From: Candidatus Pelagibacter sp. TMED118
GTDB taxonomy: Bacteria; Pseudomonadota; Alphaproteobacteria; Pelagibacterales; Pelagibacteraceae
Direction: 5' to 3'
Length of the DNA stretch: 64,000 bases
NCBI GenBank assembly: GCA_002170205.2
Contig: NHFT02000006.1
Location: 29,495 to 93,494 of the forward strand
Shown here piece after piece: positions 49,534-58,599 of this stretch (the first letter of the stretch is position 1; every line of letters starts with the position of its first letter). The notes beneath the pieces are model-generated. The model searched no databases. It was not told the DNA's origin and saw nothing but the letters and a program-made list of their open reading frames with translations. Both the position numbers and the translations under genes were made by a program.

Positions 49534-50279
49534 ATTGAAAATATTTTTTTTACTTTAAGTTTCGTTGTTTTTCTAATTATATTAATTGTTTTTTTAATTG
49601 GCATAATTAATACTTTTTTACTTGGTCCATATGCATGTATAAGCATTCTATTATTCAAACAAACTGCAACATGACCTTTCCAAAAAATTATATCACCTTT
49701 AGAGTATTTTTTTTTAAATTTACTTCCCTTTTTAATTTTTATTTGGTCAATAGTATCCCTTGGAAAAAATTTCCTATTATATTTGTAAAACATTTGAATT
49801 AGTGCTGAACAATCTATACCTTTATAAGATTTTCCACCCCATTTATATGGACAATTAAGGAATAATCTAAATATTTTTCGGAAATTATTAACTTTAGAAT
49901 TTATGGGTAAAATCTCTTTTCGTTTTATCCATTTATTTTTTTCAAACATAACCAAATTTTTTTTTGATTTTAAAATTTCTATTTCACTTAAAAATGGTAG
50001 GAAAGAGTTAGATGGACTAATATTTCCTTTTTTACTTAAATATATCTTCGATTTAATAAATTTTACTTTATGAGTTGGTTCATGATTCGATATGTATTTA
50101 TCTATTTTTATATACCCAACATAACTGTCGTATAAATTTTTAATTTTAAAATAGTTTTTTTCTCTAGATATAATTTTAAATTTTTCACCATAAATTAATT
50201 GACTGCTTACTTTTGAAGACTTCTTTGGCTCCAAAAGAACATTTATGATTGGTTTTCTACAGAATAAATTATTTCTCAC
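49530..50279 (-). CDS. NlpC/P60 cell-wall peptidase with SH3 domains
   Basis: This 249-residue protein combines an N-terminal SH3-type region (about 10-120, GEKFKIISREKNYFKIKN and a second copy) with a C-terminal NlpC/P60 cysteine peptidase. The catalytic Cys157 is in GIDCSALIQMFY, His203 in FWKGHVAVC and His215 in MLIHAYGP. Such enzymes cleave gamma-D-Glu-diaminopimelate bonds in peptidoglycan peptides. There is no signal peptide in the given start, so it may act on recycled muropeptides in the cytoplasm, in keeping with the AmpG-type permease it overlaps by 11 bases. Confidence 0.88.
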   Translation of the reverse strand: MRNNLFCRKPIINVLLEPKKSSKVSSQLIYGEKFKIISREKNYFKIKNLYDSYVGYIKIDKYISNHEPTHKVKFIKSKIYLSKKGNISPSNSFLPFLSEIEILKSKKNLVMFEKNKWIKRKEILPINSKVNNFRKIFRLFLNCPYKWGGKSYKGIDCSALIQMFYKYNRKFFPRDTIDQIKIKKGSKFKKKYSKGDIIFWKGHVAVCLNNRMLIHAYGPSKKVLIMPIKKTINIIRKTTKLKVKKIFSI

Positions 50280-51627
50280 TTATTACAATTTTATCTTTAA
50301 TGAACCACAAACATATCAATGAAGGTATTACCATGAAAGTAGTAATTATAAAAAAAGTACCCCAATCTCCGTTTAACCAATCAACTAAAGATCCGGAAGA
50401 AGAAGCTAGAGTTGTTCTTCCTGCTGTTCCGATTGAGGCTAGAAGTGCGTATTGAGTTGCAGTGTATGTCCTATCAACAAGTAAAGATATAAAAGCAACG
50501 AAAGCAACAGTTGCAAAGGCAGCAGAAATATCATCAGCAATGACTGCTAAAGCAAATAGCCATTCTGATTTTCCTGACCAAGCTAAAATTGCAAATAAAA
50601 GGTTTGTTGCTGCCATAAAGCCACCAGCAACAAACATTGTTTTAATTGTTCCTGACCTCATCGCAAAAACCCCCCCAATTAAAGTAAAAATTACAGTTGT
50701 TATCCAACCTAATGTTTTAGAATAAATTGCAATTTCTCCTTTAGAGAAACCTATCTCTTTATAAAACACAATAGACATTCGACCAAGGAATGCTTCTCCA
50801 ATTTTAAATAAAAATACAAAACCTAAGATCCAAATAGCAACTGTAAATCCATTTTTTTTGAAAAAACTAACTATTGGACCTCCAATAGTTCCAGATATAT
50901 ACGCTAAAAATTTATTAAATTTGTTTGAAGGTCCTAGTTTATTTTCAATTATTTTATCATTTTCATACTGTTTTATTTGTCTTAATTTATCAGTTGTTTC
51001 GTGCACAAACATTAAGGCTATATTCATCAAAATAACAATTCCCCCTAAAACTAAAAATGTTGATTGCCAGTAATCCTCAATACCAATTTTTTCAAAAAAT
51101 TCAGCCGTGAACAAAGCAATTACTCCACCAAGTTTATATCCTGTCCACCATCCCACGACGGCTACGGCAGCCCCTGCAGCCATGGATTTTCCTTCATTAT
51201 CATTAATTTGCTCAATCCTTAAAGCATCAACAGTTATATCTTGTGTTGCAGATGCCGTAGCGATAATTAATCCAACCCCAATAAGAAAAGCTAAATTATT
51301 TGTAGGATTTATTAAACTCCAAATTAATAAACTCAATAAAATAATAAGTTGCATTAAAAATATCCACGCGCGTCTATGACCAATTTTTTTTGATAAAAAA
51401 GGTATTTGAATTCTATCTACTAAAGGAGCCCACAAATAATTAAATGCATAGACACCAAAGATTAAACCTGCCCACCCAATAGTTGAACGACTCAACCCTT
51501 CCTCTTTCAACCAAAGACTTAAACAGCTGGCTATTAAGACCCAAGGAAAACCACTTATGGCTCCTAATAAAAGAATTCTTAGCATTCTAATATCCTTGTA
51601 AATTAGTATAGACTCGGACCAAGACAT
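50269..51627 (-). CDS. ampG: AmpG-family muropeptide permease
   Basis: This major-facilitator protein with about 12-14 hydrophobic segments belongs to the AmpG/PAT group, which imports anhydro-muropeptides for cell-wall recycling. LLLGAISGFPWVLIASCLSLWL, then GLSRSTIGWAG and ASATQDITVDALRIE are family signatures (the Asp-x-x-x-Asp region). I use the ATG at 51627 (MSWSESILIY; 452 residues) because an AGGA lies 6 bases upstream; the frame is open to 51657. It lies between trkH and the NlpC/P60 peptidase. The acetyl-CoA transporter branch of the family is a less likely alternative. Confidence 0.85.
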   Translation of the reverse strand: MSWSESILIYKDIRMLRILLLGAISGFPWVLIASCLSLWLKEEGLSRSTIGWAGLIFGVYAFNYLWAPLVDRIQIPFLSKKIGHRRAWIFLMQLIILLSLLIWSLINPTNNLAFLIGVGLIIATASATQDITVDALRIEQINDNEGKSMAAGAAVAVVGWWTGYKLGGVIALFTAEFFEKIGIEDYWQSTFLVLGGIVILMNIALMFVHETTDKLRQIKQYENDKIIENKLGPSNKFNKFLAYISGTIGGPIVSFFKKNGFTVAIWILGFVFLFKIGEAFLGRMSIVFYKEIGFSKGEIAIYSKTLGWITTVIFTLIGGVFAMRSGTIKTMFVAGGFMAATNLLFAILAWSGKSEWLFALAVIADDISAAFATVAFVAFISLLVDRTYTATQYALLASIGTAGRTTLASSSGSLVDWLNGDWGTFFIITTFMVIPSLICLWFIKDKIVISEK

Positions 51628-51641
51628 TTTTTTCCTAAGCA

Positions 51642-53090
51642 TTAAAATTTTCTCCAAAAAGACGGAATAAATAAAACTAAAATTGCAAAAAGTTCAAGTC
51701 TACCAAGTATCATAGCAAAACTTAATATCCACTTAGAATAACTTGATAATTCTCCAAAGTTTCCATTTGGACCAATAACATCACCTAGCCCAGGTCCGAC
51801 ATTTGAAATAGCTGTTGCTGATGCAGATATTGAGGTTACAAAGTCTAAACCAGTCAAAGATAATAATGTTGTAACTATAAAAAAAATAACGATATATAAA
51901 AAAATAAATGATATAATAGATGACATAAATCTTTCATCTATATTTTGTTTTTCGTATTTTAAATTAAAAACACCTCGTGGATAAATAATTTTTTTTATTT
52001 GATTTGAAATAAATTGATATAATATTTGGATTCTAAAAATTTTAATTCCACATGTGGTTGATCCAGCACACCCACCTATAAACATAAGTATAAGAAAAAA
52101 AATTAAAGGAAAATTTCCCCAATTACTAAAATTTTCTGTAACATATCCTGTTCCTGTGAGGATTGATATCACATTAAATGAAACAGATATAAAACTAGTT
52201 TCTTTAAAGCCTCCATCTTTTATAATCATGTATAAATATAAAATAATTATAGAAAATATTACTATCTTTAAAAAAGATTTAATTTGAGGGTCTGAGATGA
52301 ATATTTTTTTTTCACCGCCAATGAATTTTAAATAAGCAATAAAAGGTATGCTTCCTAACAATATAAATATTATCGAAGTCAACTCTATAAATGAATTATC
52401 GAAATAACCTATGGACTCGTTGTAATTTGAAAAACCTCCAGTTGCAATAGTAGTCATTGAATGTGTGAAGCTATCAAACAAACTCATTCCAAAAATAGAA
52501 TATATAAATGTGCACGAGAAAGTTAAGAGTAAGTATATATAAATAAGTCTTAAAGAAATTTCTTTTGTTTTGGGAAGAATTTTTTCACTAGCATCGTTTG
52601 AGGTAATTTTAAATAATTGCATTCCACCAACATTCATAATTGGCATAAGTGTAATTGCCATTACAATAATTCCGATGCCTCCAAGCCATTGAAGCATTGC
52701 TCTCCACAAAAGAATACTCTTTGGTGTATTGTTAAGATCAGATATAATAGTAGATCCAGTAGTTGTAATTCCAGACATGCTCTCAAAAAAAGCATCTTCA
52801 AATGATAAATTAATATCCGAAAAAATGAATGGTAGTGACCCAAAAATTGCGATGGTGACCCATGAGAAAGAGGTCAATAAAAATGCCTGTTGAAGATTAA
52901 TTTTTTTTTCATGATCTAGGTTTGATAAGTAAAATAACATTCCAAAAATAATAGTAATAATCCCTGATCCAATAAAACCAGCATCTATTTCTTCATATAT
53001 AATTTGAATAATTAGAGGGAATACCATCGATAAACCTAAAATAATTTGAAGTAATCCTAAGGTAAAAAAAACAGTTTTATAATTGGACAT
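51642..53090 (-). CDS. trkH: TrkH-type potassium uptake channel subunit
   Basis: TrkH is the membrane pore of the Trk K+ uptake system. The 482 residues are very hydrophobic, with four pore-loop repeats: SMSGITTTGSTI, MTTIATGGFSNYN, SILTGTGYVTENFSNW and SASATAISNVGPGLG. These carry the selectivity-filter TTG, ATGG, TGTGY and NVGPG segments. It needs the cytosolic NAD-binding regulator TrkA, which is not in this window. It is divergent from lysS, with an 89-base gap. Confidence 0.94.
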   Translation of the reverse strand: MSNYKTVFFTLGLLQIILGLSMVFPLIIQIIYEEIDAGFIGSGIITIIFGMLFYLSNLDHEKKINLQQAFLLTSFSWVTIAIFGSLPFIFSDINLSFEDAFFESMSGITTTGSTIISDLNNTPKSILLWRAMLQWLGGIGIIVMAITLMPIMNVGGMQLFKITSNDASEKILPKTKEISLRLIYIYLLLTFSCTFIYSIFGMSLFDSFTHSMTTIATGGFSNYNESIGYFDNSFIELTSIIFILLGSIPFIAYLKFIGGEKKIFISDPQIKSFLKIVIFSIIILYLYMIIKDGGFKETSFISVSFNVISILTGTGYVTENFSNWGNFPLIFFLILMFIGGCAGSTTCGIKIFRIQILYQFISNQIKKIIYPRGVFNLKYEKQNIDERFMSSIISFIFLYIVIFFIVTTLLSLTGLDFVTSISASATAISNVGPGLGDVIGPNGNFGELSSYSKWILSFAMILGRLELFAILVLFIPSFWRKF

Positions 53091-53121
53091 TTTGAATGAA
53101 CATTATTTTATGATAAATAAA

Positions 53122-53150
53122 TTTCAACTTTAATAGAAAAAAAATATAAT
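53122..53150 (+). promoter_or_regulatory. putative promoter for lysS
   Basis: A perfect TATAAT lies at 53145-53150, with a weak -35 (TTTCAA, 53122-53127) 17 bases upstream. The predicted start near 53157 leaves a leader of about 23 bases before the GTG of lysS. Only the -10 is convincing. Confidence 0.45.
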
Positions 53151-53179
53151 AGTATTTATAGGGAAAATTTAGATTAATT

Positions 53180-54748
53180 GTGCTAGACAAAGAAATCATT
53201 GAAAAAACAAACGCTTGGCCTTTCGTGGAGGCAAAAAAAATCTTAAAGGAGAGAAACAAATATATAAATAAAAAGGGAAAGATTATCTTACAAACAGGCT
53301 ATGGGCCAAGTGGTCTGCCCCATATAGGGACTTTCGGCGAAGTAGCGAGAACATCCATGGTAGTTAATGCACTTAACTATCTGACAGATATTCCAAAAGA
53401 AATAATTACTTTTTCAGATGATATGGATGGATTAAGGAAAATTCCAGATAACATTCCAAATAAAGAAGTATTAATTAAAAATTTAAATAAACCTCTAACA
53501 AAAGTGCCTGACCCTTTTGAGAAATATAAAAGTTTTGGTGAGCATAATAACGAAATGCTAAAAAAATTTTTGAATAACTTTGATTTTAAATACAGCTTTA
53601 AAAGTTCTACAGAACTTTATAGTAACGGTTTTTTTAATGAAACTTTAGTATTAATTTTAAATAATTTTGAAAAAATTATGGATATAATAATTCCTACTTT
53701 AGGAAAAGAAAGACAAAAAACTTATTCTCCCTTTTTACCGATATGTCCTAAAACTCAAAAAGTTTTAGAAATACCTGTTAAAGAAATAATTTCTAAAGAA
53801 AATAAAATAATCTTTGATAATAGTGGTAAGGATTTAGAAAAAAGTATTTTAGATGGAAACTGTAAATTACAATGGAAAGTTGATTGGGCAATGCGATGGT
53901 ACGCGTTAGACGTTGACTTCGAAATGTACGGAAAAGATTTAATAGAAAGTGCGATATTATCTAATAAGATAGTAAGAGTTCTTGGAAAATCTAATCCATC
54001 TGGATTTGCTTATGAATTATTTTTAGATGATAAAGGTGAAAAAATTTCTAAATCTAAAGGCAATGGTATAACAATTGATCAATGGCTTAAATACGCATCA
54101 CCTGAAAGTTTATCTCTTTTTATGTATCAGAACCCAAAAAGAGCAAAGAAACTTTATAACGAGATAGTTTCAAAGACGGTAGATGAGTATTTTGGTTTTA
54201 TTGAAAAAAGTAAAAAACAGGATCAATCACAATTGTTATTAAATCCTGTATGGCATGTACACAATGGTAATATACCGAAAGAGGAAATCATAATGAGCTT
54301 TTCAATGTTGTTAAACCTCGTAGAAACTAGCAATGCTGAAACAAAAGATATTCTTTGGAAATTTGTTAAAAAGTATAAGCCAAATATAGAGGAAAAAAAT
54401 TTTCCAATTTTTGATAGAATGGTTGGATATGCAATTACTTATTTTAATGATGTTATTAAACAAACAAAAAAATATAAAAAGCCAGATGACAATGAAAACA
54501 AAGCTCTTTTACAGTTAGTCAAGATTTTAGAGGGCTGTAATGAAAACATGACACCCGAGGATATTCAAACTCAAATTTACACCGCTGGAAAAGAAAATGG
54601 TTATAAAGAAAACTTAAGGGAATGGTTTAAATTAATTTACGAGGTTGTTTTTGGAGTTGAAAATGGTCCTAGAATAGGATTTTTTATTAGTTTTTTTGGT
54701 CTTAAAGAAACCATAAACTTAATTAAGGAAAAGTTAAAAAATGTTTAA
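53180..54748 (+). CDS. lysS: lysyl-tRNA synthetase, class I
   Basis: This is the class I (archaeal-type) lysyl-tRNA synthetase used by many alphaproteobacteria in place of the class II enzyme. The 522 residues contain the HIGH-like GLPHIG (45-50) and KMSKS-like KISKS (288-292). WKVDWAMRWYALDVDFEMYGKD lies in the catalytic domain and is typical of LysRS-I (only the core is given). The helical C-terminal domain recognises the anticodon. The start is GTG at 53180. It overlaps pyrD by 8 bases. Confidence 0.95.
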   Translation: MLDKEIIEKTNAWPFVEAKKILKERNKYINKKGKIILQTGYGPSGLPHIGTFGEVARTSMVVNALNYLTDIPKEIITFSDDMDGLRKIPDNIPNKEVLIKNLNKPLTKVPDPFEKYKSFGEHNNEMLKKFLNNFDFKYSFKSSTELYSNGFFNETLVLILNNFEKIMDIIIPTLGKERQKTYSPFLPICPKTQKVLEIPVKEIISKENKIIFDNSGKDLEKSILDGNCKLQWKVDWAMRWYALDVDFEMYGKDLIESAILSNKIVRVLGKSNPSGFAYELFLDDKGEKISKSKGNGITIDQWLKYASPESLSLFMYQNPKRAKKLYNEIVSKTVDEYFGFIEKSKKQDQSQLLLNPVWHVHNGNIPKEEIIMSFSMLLNLVETSNAETKDILWKFVKKYKPNIEEKNFPIFDRMVGYAITYFNDVIKQTKKYKKPDDNENKALLQLVKILEGCNENMTPEDIQTQIYTAGKENGYKENLREWFKLIYEVVFGVENGPRIGFFISFFGLKETINLIKEKLKNV

Positions 54749-55787
54749 TATTTTAAGACCTTTTATATTTAAATTTAGTCCTGAATTAGCACACTCAATT
54801 GCCATTAGGGCGCTTAAATTTGGATACATACCACCTGTTAAGTTAAATAAATCTCAATTATTAGAAACGTCATTTTTTTCAAATAAATTAATTTCCCCAA
54901 TTGGAATTGCTGCTGGTTTTGACAAAAATGCAGAGGTATATAATCCACTTTTCAATTTAGGATTTGGTTTTGTAGAGGTTGGAACAGTTACCCCAAAGCG
55001 ACAATATGGAAATCCTAAGCCAAGAGTTTTTAGGTTAGAGGAAGATCAAGCATTGATAAATAGATTGGGCTTTAATAATGATGGTTGTAGTGAGGTAAGT
55101 TCTAGAATAGAAAAAAACAAACCTAAGGGTTTATTAGGTATAAACATTGGTCCAAATAAAAATTCTGAGAATAGAATAAACGATTATGTGTCATGCTTTA
55201 GAAAGTTTCACAATCAAGCAGACTATATTACAATAAACATATCATCACCTAATACTGAAAGCTTACGAGATTTTCATGAAAAAAAAGAATTAAGAAATTT
55301 GATAAATGCAGTTAATTCAGAAAAACAGAAACTAAAATCAAAAGTCCAATTAGCTGTGAAAATATCACCTGACTTAAATCAAAATCAGATAGAGAGTGTA
55401 TCTGAAATATTACTTGAAAACAGTATAGAGATTGCAATAATTTCAAATTCAACAGATAATAACAGAGAAAGTTTAATTAACATAAACAAAATGGAAAAAG
55501 GTGGTTTGTCAGGAAAGCCTATAGAAAAAATTTCTAATAATTTAATTAATAAATTCTATAAATTAATAGGCAAAAAAATTAAAATTATTGGGGTGGGAGG
55601 TGTAGATTCAGCAGAAGGAGTCTTCGAAAAAATTTTAAATGGAGCAACGTTAGTTCAGCTATATACAGGCATGGTATACAAAGGTCCTCAAATTGCATAT
55701 AACATAAATAAAGGGCTAATTAATATTTTGAAAAAAAATGGTATTAAAAATATAGGGGAAGTCATAGGATCAAAAAATTCATCTTGA
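54741..55787 (+). CDS. pyrD: dihydroorotate dehydrogenase (quinone)
   Basis: PyrD oxidises dihydroorotate to orotate in pyrimidine synthesis, reducing ubiquinone. The 348 residues are of the class 2, membrane-associated type, with an N-terminal amphipathic region (PFIFKFSPELAHSIAIRALK). FMN and substrate motifs follow: PIGIAAGFDKNAEV, VGTVTPKRQYGNPKPR, NRLGFNN, and ISSPNTESLRD with the catalytic Ser. GVGGVDSAEGVFEKI binds the FMN phosphate. It overlaps lysS by 8 bases. Confidence 0.96.
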   Translation: MFNILRPFIFKFSPELAHSIAIRALKFGYIPPVKLNKSQLLETSFFSNKLISPIGIAAGFDKNAEVYNPLFNLGFGFVEVGTVTPKRQYGNPKPRVFRLEEDQALINRLGFNNDGCSEVSSRIEKNKPKGLLGINIGPNKNSENRINDYVSCFRKFHNQADYITINISSPNTESLRDFHEKKELRNLINAVNSEKQKLKSKVQLAVKISPDLNQNQIESVSEILLENSIEIAIISNSTDNNRESLININKMEKGGLSGKPIEKISNNLINKFYKLIGKKIKIIGVGGVDSAEGVFEKILNGATLVQLYTGMVYKGPQIAYNINKGLINILKKNGIKNIGEVIGSKNSS

Positions 55788-55821
55788 CGAGCCTTGATTG
55801 AGATCTTATACAAACTTAATT

Positions 55822-56103
55822 ATGTCAAAAAAATGTGAACTTACTGGAAAAATACCGCTGAAAGGTCATAACGTTAGTCATGCAAATAATAAAACAAAAA
55901 GAAAGTTTCTTCCAAATTTAAAAAAAGTAAAATTTAAAAGTGATATATTAAAAAGAAGTCTTAAATTAACAGTGTCAAATGCAGGAGTTAGAACAGTTGA
56001 TAAAAAGGGAAGTTTTGATGAATTTTTAAAATCTGCTAAGTCACGATATTTGTCTATAAGATTAAAAAAACTCAAAAAATCGATTATTAATAAAACTACT
56101 TAG
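55822..56103 (+). CDS. rpmB: 50S ribosomal protein L28
   Basis: L28 binds 23S rRNA near the E site. Starting at ATG 55822 (MSKKCELTGKIPLKGHNVSHANNK) gives 93 residues, with the standard L28 N-terminus; the frame is open 8 codons further upstream but without conservation. The rest is the normal basic L28 fold (TKRKFLPNLKKVKF, VSNAGVRTVDKKG). A single base of overlap joins it to the transporter gene. Confidence 0.96.
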   Translation: MSKKCELTGKIPLKGHNVSHANNKTKRKFLPNLKKVKFKSDILKRSLKLTVSNAGVRTVDKKGSFDEFLKSAKSRYLSIRLKKLKKSIINKTT

Positions 56104-56651
56104 TGAACAAAATTTTTATTACACTGTCATTTTTAATGGGGCTTGTAGTGTTAGCCTCAAATTTTCTTGTGCAATTTCCTATAAATCACTATGGGCTTGA
56201 GGAAATTCTTACATACGGGGCTTTTAGTTATCCAATAGCTTTTTTAATAACTGATTTAGCCAATAGATCTTACGGCAAAATATCAGCTAGAAAAATTGTT
56301 TATGTAGGTTTTACGATTGGTGTAGGTTTTACACTTGTGTTCTCTACAAATTTTGCAGATCTTATTTCGATTAGGATCGCAATTGGATCTGGTACAGCTT
56401 TTTTAGTTGCTCAGCTACTAGATGTTCAAGTTTTTGACAAGCTTAGGAAAAAAAAATGGTATGTTGCTCCACTTAGCTCATCTTTAATTGGCTCAACAGT
56501 CGATACTTTCTTATTTTTCTCTATTTCGTTTTATGCCACGGGCGTACCTTGGGTGACTTTATCATTAGGTGATCTTGCCGTTAAAATATTAGTGGCACTT
56601 GCAATGCTAATACCCTTTAGAATTTTGTTAGGGACTTTAAAACCAATCTAA
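56103..56651 (+). CDS. queuosine-precursor transporter, YhhQ type
   Basis: This 182-residue membrane protein with about five to six helices belongs to the YhhQ/VUT family (DUF165), which takes up 7-cyano-7-deazaguanine or 7-aminomethyl-7-deazaguanine for queuosine tRNA modification. Conserved parts are TYGAFSYPIAFLITDLANRSYGK, the RIAIGSGTAFLVAQLLDVQVFDKLR region and SSLIGSTVDTFLFFSI (cores only). The start is GTG at 56103, sharing its first base with the rpmB stop. Its end is 2 bases from convergent aguA. Confidence 0.88.
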   Translation: MNKIFITLSFLMGLVVLASNFLVQFPINHYGLEEILTYGAFSYPIAFLITDLANRSYGKISARKIVYVGFTIGVGFTLVFSTNFADLISIRIAIGSGTAFLVAQLLDVQVFDKLRKKKWYVAPLSSSLIGSTVDTFLFFSISFYATGVPWVTLSLGDLAVKILVALAMLIPFRILLGTLKPI

Positions 56652-56653
56652 AT

Positions 56654-57724
56654 CTAAACTTTAGGTTCGTGCTGAGTCATGCAATGTATGGCACCAAAGC
56701 CCCAAATAAGATCTCTACAGTCAATACCAACAATTTTCTTTTTTTTGAAAAACTTTTTAAAAATTTCAATTACTTTTTTATCATTAAAGTCATTAAATAG
56801 TGGCAACAAAACCATTTTATTACAAATAAGAAAATTTAGATAACTGGCTGGAACTCTTATTTTTTGTATGATAATCGTTTTAGGCATTGGAATTTTGATA
56901 ATATTAAATTTTTTCCCATCCAAATTTCTTGCACCTTTTAAAATTTTATAATTCTGTTCTAGTATTTTATAATTTTTATCTTTCTTGTCTCTCTCAATTG
57001 CAGTCATTATGGTGTTTGGAGATACAAATCTACTTATATCATCTATATGTCCATGCGTATCGTCTCCTTTAATTCCTTTTTTCAACCAAATAAAGTTTTT
57101 AACATTCAAGAGTTTTGATAATGTTTTTTCGTATATATTTTTGTTAATACCAATGTTTCTTTGCTGAACTTTGCTTAGCAGACATTCCTCTGTTAATAAG
57201 ATTGAACCTTTTCCATTTACATCTATAGCACCTCCTTCCAAAATAAAATTTTTTATCATATTTCCTATTTGTAGCTTAGGTTCAACCTTATCAATTCTTG
57301 TTATTCTGGAGATATAATTATTTATAGTATTGTCTTTTTTATAATTTTTATATTTTGACCAACCGTTAAACCCAAAATTTATAAAAATTTTTTTTTTTTC
57401 TTTTTCGTTTATTAAATAAATTGGACCAAAATCCCTAATCCATATCCTGTTGGATGGTATTTTAAAAAACTTTACATTTTTTATGTTAGTATTAAGTTTT
57501 TCTAAAATTTTTTTTATTTTAGGAATTTTTTCATTGACCTTTATTATTAAATTAATTTTTTGCTTTTTTGATATGTTTGCAACAATTTCTGCAACTACCT
57601 CTGGAATATTTCTGAATAAACCTGGCCAGTCTTTTTTGTTATATGGCCAGGTTATCCAAACTGACTCTTGCTTTTCCCATTCGGCTGGCATCCTAAATCC
57701 ACGCTCAGACAAGTTTTCAATCAT
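56654..57724 (-). CDS. aguA: agmatine deiminase
   Basis: AguA hydrolyses agmatine to N-carbamoylputrescine and ammonia. The 356 residues belong to the peptidyl-arginine-deiminase-like guanidine hydrolases. Features are RMPAEWEKQESVWITWP at the N-terminus, RIWIRDFGPIYLI, EGGAIDVNGKGSILLTEECLL, GDDTHGHIDDISRFV (catalytic His and Asp), and the nucleophile Cys348 in GAIHCMTQHEP, where most family members have CITQQ. It overlaps aguB by 8 bases and completes the two-step agmatine-to-putrescine route. Confidence 0.93.
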   Translation of the reverse strand: MIENLSERGFRMPAEWEKQESVWITWPYNKKDWPGLFRNIPEVVAEIVANISKKQKINLIIKVNEKIPKIKKILEKLNTNIKNVKFFKIPSNRIWIRDFGPIYLINEKEKKKIFINFGFNGWSKYKNYKKDNTINNYISRITRIDKVEPKLQIGNMIKNFILEGGAIDVNGKGSILLTEECLLSKVQQRNIGINKNIYEKTLSKLLNVKNFIWLKKGIKGDDTHGHIDDISRFVSPNTIMTAIERDKKDKNYKILEQNYKILKGARNLDGKKFNIIKIPMPKTIIIQKIRVPASYLNFLICNKMVLLPLFNDFNDKKVIEIFKKFFKKKKIVGIDCRDLIWGFGAIHCMTQHEPKV

Positions 57725-58592
57725 TTTTTAGATTTTTGATCAAACCGTTATATGCATCAATACGTCTATCTCTTAAAAATGGCCAATGTTGTCTTGCATT
57801 ATCTACTCTTTTAAAGTCTATATCACAAAATAATATTCCCTCTTTTTTTGATTTTAATTTCGCGATAATTTTACCATTTGGATCAATTACAAATGAGTGA
57901 CCCCAAAATTCAATTTTTCTGCTACCTCTTTTTTCACATCCAACCCTATTAATCGCAGCAACAAAAATACCATTTGCAATTGCATGAGATTTTTGAATTG
58001 TTATCCAAGATTCGAGTTGTGTTTTTCCATATTTCGACTTTTCTTTAGGATGCCAACCAATAGCAGTGGGATAAAAAATAATCTCTGATCCTTTTAAAGA
58101 TGTAAGTCTTGCCGCTTCTGGGAACCATTGATCCCAACATATCAAAGTTCCAATTTCACCATATTTGGTTTTGATACTTTTAAAACCTAGATCCCCTGGT
58201 GTAAAATAAAACTTTTCATAATAACCAGGATCGTCAGGAATATGCATTTTTCTGTATTTAGATAATATTTTGCCATCTTCGTTAATAGTTATACATGTAT
58301 TATAATATAACCCAGGAATTTTTTTTTCGAATAAAGATACAATGAGTATTATTTTTAATTCTTTAGCTAGTTTACAAAATAGTTCCGATGTAACGCCCGG
58401 AATTTTTTCAGCATATTTAAAATATGAATGATTTTCAACCTTACAAAAATACTCTGATAAAAATAATTCTGACGTACATATGATTTTGGCACCTTTTTTT
58501 GCAGCATATCTAATCTTATTTATTGAATTTTTAATGTTTAACTTTTTATCTTTTTTAATTTTAAGTTGTAAAAGTGCGACTTTAGTTTTCAT
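57717..58592 (-). CDS. aguB: N-carbamoylputrescine amidase
   Basis: AguB releases putrescine, CO2 and ammonia from N-carbamoylputrescine. I start at 58592 (MKTKVALLQLKI; 291 residues), because the upstream 27 codons of open frame run into the DHS-like gene and show no family similarity. It is a nitrilase-superfamily enzyme with the Glu42, Lys115, Cys152 triad (CTSELF, YRKMHIPDDPG, LICWDQWFPEAAR). The DQWFPE and KMHIPDDPGYYEKFYFTPGD segments are typical of the AguB branch rather than of general nitrilases. It lies between the DHS-like gene and aguA. Confidence 0.92.
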   Translation of the reverse strand: MKTKVALLQLKIKKDKKLNIKNSINKIRYAAKKGAKIICTSELFLSEYFCKVENHSYFKYAEKIPGVTSELFCKLAKELKIILIVSLFEKKIPGLYYNTCITINEDGKILSKYRKMHIPDDPGYYEKFYFTPGDLGFKSIKTKYGEIGTLICWDQWFPEAARLTSLKGSEIIFYPTAIGWHPKEKSKYGKTQLESWITIQKSHAIANGIFVAAINRVGCEKRGSRKIEFWGHSFVIDPNGKIIAKLKSKKEGILFCDIDFKRVDNARQHWPFLRDRRIDAYNGLIKNLKND

Positions 58593-58599
58593 TAGCATT

